From positions 102,620 through 166,619 of the forward strand of contig NZ_KZ614148.1 of the NCBI RefSeq assembly GCF_002886185.1: 64,000 nt of DNA, written 5' to 3'. Source of the stretch: Salipaludibacillus neizhouensis (GTDB taxonomy: Bacteria; Bacillota; Bacilli; Bacillales; Salisediminibacteriaceae). Shown here one piece after another: positions 62,388 through 64,000 of the stretch. Numbering within the stretch: the first letter of the stretch is position 1; every line of letters starts with the position of its first letter. A model generated the notes under the pieces. That model was not told where the DNA came from. It made no database searches and saw only the letters and a program-made list of their open reading frames with translations. The position numbers and the translations under genes were made by a program.

Positions 62388-62500
62388 GGCTTGTTGATAA
62401 ATTAGTTATTTATGAGACCGATAGCATAGCGTAACGAGCCGATGGACTGAGGTCCAACAAGCCGTAGCGACATTACTTCTAGAGGTAATTGTATGAGGAG
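62388..62500 (+). promoter_or_regulatory. Structured leader between bioB and bioI
   Basis: GGCTTGTTG (62388-62396) pairs with CAACAAGCC (62455-62463), enclosing a GC-rich block with GGAC-TGAG-GTCC; a further near-palindrome (ATTACTTCTAGAGGTAAT) lies just before the bioI ribosome binding site. It may attenuate or process the operon mRNA. No known riboswitch is recognised. Confidence 0.5.
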
Positions 62501-62508
62501 GGAAATGA

Positions 62509-63759
62509 ATGACGAGACACACAAATTACACATTAGACGTTCCAAAAACAATACCATTTTCGCTGAATTCTTCTGAATTTTTAAAGAATCCTTACCCTTT
62601 ATATGATAAACTACGCTCTGCTAATCCAGTGTCTAAGATAACTCTATTAAAATATTCAGGTTGGTATATCACCGGATATGACGAGGCGATAGCTATTTTA
62701 AAAGATACAAGATTTAAAAACCGAATCCCGCTACCTCAGGCTTCAAAAAAATACAATGATCTAAAAAAAATACAGAATGATATGATGGTTTTTAAGAATC
62801 CTCCTGACCATAAGCGATTGCGTAAGCTCGTAGGTAACGTATTTAGCACGCAAGTTGTGGAACAGTACCGTCCATATATCGAAGAAACCGTTATTGAATT
62901 AATTGATCGACTGCAGGATAAAAAAAGTATCGATATCGTTTCAGATTTAGCGTTCCCTTTAACTAGCCTCGTCATAGCTAAAATAGTAGGAGTACCAGAA
63001 GAAGATAGGAATCAATTTAGAGAATGGACTGTGTCCTTAATACATACTATTGATATTAAGCGAGATAGAAATATCCTAGTAAATGGTAACGATACAGCCT
63101 TAAAAGTACTAGATTACTTCAAAGAACTCATTAAAAAGAGAAAACAAAACCCTAAAGATGATCTAATAAGTATGCTAATTAAAGAGGAGGAGCAGGGAGA
63201 AAAATTAACAGACGAAGAATTACTGGCGACCTGTATTTTACTTATTATCGCAGGACATGAAACAACGGTAAATCTTATTAGCAATTCGATGCTGTCCTTA
63301 TTGAATCATCCTGACCAACTAAAGAAGCTAAAGGAAACCCCACCTCTTATTAAAACAGCAATTGAAGAGTTTTTACGCTATGAAAGCCCCACACAGATGA
63401 CAGCACGTGTTGCATCGGAAGATATTGAAATCAATAATAAAACCATTAGAGAAGGGGAACAAGTTTACATATTTATAGGAGCTGTTAATCGCGACCCGAA
63501 AAAGTTCACAAATCCTAATCAACTCGATATATCAAGAAATCCTAATCCTCATCTTGCATTTGGATATGGTAGTCATTTTTGTTTAGGCTCAACCCTTGCT
63601 CGAGTAGAAGCTCAAATTGCTATTAATGTATTTCTACAACGAATGACAAACATACAACTAACTGTATCTACCCCGAAATGGAGGGTTCTAACTGGCTTTA
63701 GATCACTACAAGAATTGCGAATTACAGCCACCATGATGAATGAAATGGATGAAAACTAA
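62509..63759 (+). CDS. bioI: Cytochrome P450 BioI (CYP107H type)
   Basis: The 416-residue P450 cleaves fatty acyl chains carried on acyl carrier protein to give pimeloyl-ACP in B. subtilis. Motifs: I-helix LLIIAGHETTVNLI, ExxR as EFLRYE, and heme-binding FGYGSHFCLGSTLARVE with Cys about 358. GAGGAGG precedes ATG 62509. It is last in the bio operon, 179 bases after bioB across a structured leader. Gene order bioWAFDBI is that of B. subtilis, but ytbQ does not follow. Confidence 0.94.
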   Translation: MTRHTNYTLDVPKTIPFSLNSSEFLKNPYPLYDKLRSANPVSKITLLKYSGWYITGYDEAIAILKDTRFKNRIPLPQASKKYNDLKKIQNDMMVFKNPPDHKRLRKLVGNVFSTQVVEQYRPYIEETVIELIDRLQDKKSIDIVSDLAFPLTSLVIAKIVGVPEEDRNQFREWTVSLIHTIDIKRDRNILVNGNDTALKVLDYFKELIKKRKQNPKDDLISMLIKEEEQGEKLTDEELLATCILLIIAGHETTVNLISNSMLSLLNHPDQLKKLKETPPLIKTAIEEFLRYESPTQMTARVASEDIEINNKTIREGEQVYIFIGAVNRDPKKFTNPNQLDISRNPNPHLAFGYGSHFCLGSTLARVEAQIAINVFLQRMTNIQLTVSTPKWRVLTGFRSLQELRITATMMNEMDEN

Positions 63760-63824
63760 GAGTGGCAACTTTCCTTTAAATAGTGCTATCCTAAGTTTCG
63801 AAAATTTAATCTCTAAAGTATTTG

Positions 63825-63932
63825 GGGGCAGTGTAACTAACCATGACGTGAGAGCGCCACGCTGACCTCCACCATACATATGTTATCAACGACACTATTC
63901 TTCCTTTTTACGAGGGATTGTGTCGTTTTTTA
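63825..63932 (+). repeat. tRNA-Ala-derived copy 4 (truncated) with terminator
   Basis: It starts GGGGCAGTGTAACTAACCAT like copy 3, but jumps from CCACGCTG to ACCTCCACCA, losing about 32 bases including the T-arm. The related terminator AACGACA/TGTCGTT (63888-63927) remains and can end bioI transcription. Confidence 0.8.
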
Positions 63933-64000
63933 TTTTGGGTTTTGTGCACATTTTGTACATATATAGTCCGGTAAAGTGTTTAGTTCGCAAAATAGGTTTC

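Overview
The window is chromosomal DNA from a low-GC, spore-forming Gram-positive bacterium of the family Bacillaceae. The evidence is the Bacillus-type 16S/23S/5S rRNA operon, strong GGAGG ribosome binding sites, TTG/GTG starts, small YjcZ-type spore proteins, and long blocks that keep Bacillus subtilis gene order (yuiB-yuiC-yuiD-yuiF-bioY; yugG-yugH-yugI-yuzA-yugJ-pgi-yugN-yugO). A genus cannot be assigned by eye; the 16S looks like the moderately halophilic/alkaliphilic side of the family.

Layout. 1-8 kb: the yui locus, with a complete TRAP transporter (dctQ-dctM-dctP) where B. subtilis has the aminopeptidase gene yuiE, and bioY under a perfect BirA operator. 8.2-15.4 kb: an rrn operon with two strong promoters, 16S-23S-5S and a cluster of 15 tRNA genes. 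15.5-20.7 kb: gapN, a frameshifted lipoprotein gene, and a regulator/PLDc_N/ABC exporter operon controlled by twin palindromes. 20.7-32.5 kb: the conserved yug backbone, interrupted by a sodium-dependent transporter gene, with several hairpin-rich intergenic repeats.

32.5-64 kb looks like accessory DNA organised around tRNA-Ala(GGC). An intact tRNA-Ala sits at 32565 and three altered or truncated copies of its 3' part, each followed by the same kind of terminator hairpin, lie at 43.7, 47.8 and 63.8 kb. This fits repeated integration at one tRNA site. Segment A (32.6-43.7 kb) carries a decayed IS3 fragment, a NarL-type response regulator beside a gutted histidine kinase, an SDR dehydrogenase, a CYP106-type P450 with ferredoxin and a ferredoxin reductase broken by one TAG codon, an intact paralogous histidine kinase, and a divergent MFS/TetR pair. 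The segment between copies 2 and 3 holds an apparently ORF-less group II intron, small spore-protein-like genes and a broken DUF3231 gene. Segment B (47.8-63.8 kb) carries levB and sacB, a sugar-binding lipoprotein with a YesM/YesN-type two-component system, and a full bioWAFDBI operon behind a BirA-like operator with altered half-sites.

How it fits together: the backbone encodes biotin uptake (bioY) and the island adds complete biotin synthesis from pimelate precursors, probably both under BirA. The levan genes make and cut fructan, and the neighbouring sensor system probably responds to sugars. The P450 cluster looks like a once-complete electron-transfer chain that is now decaying. No CRISPR array, intact transposase, integrase or prophage was seen.
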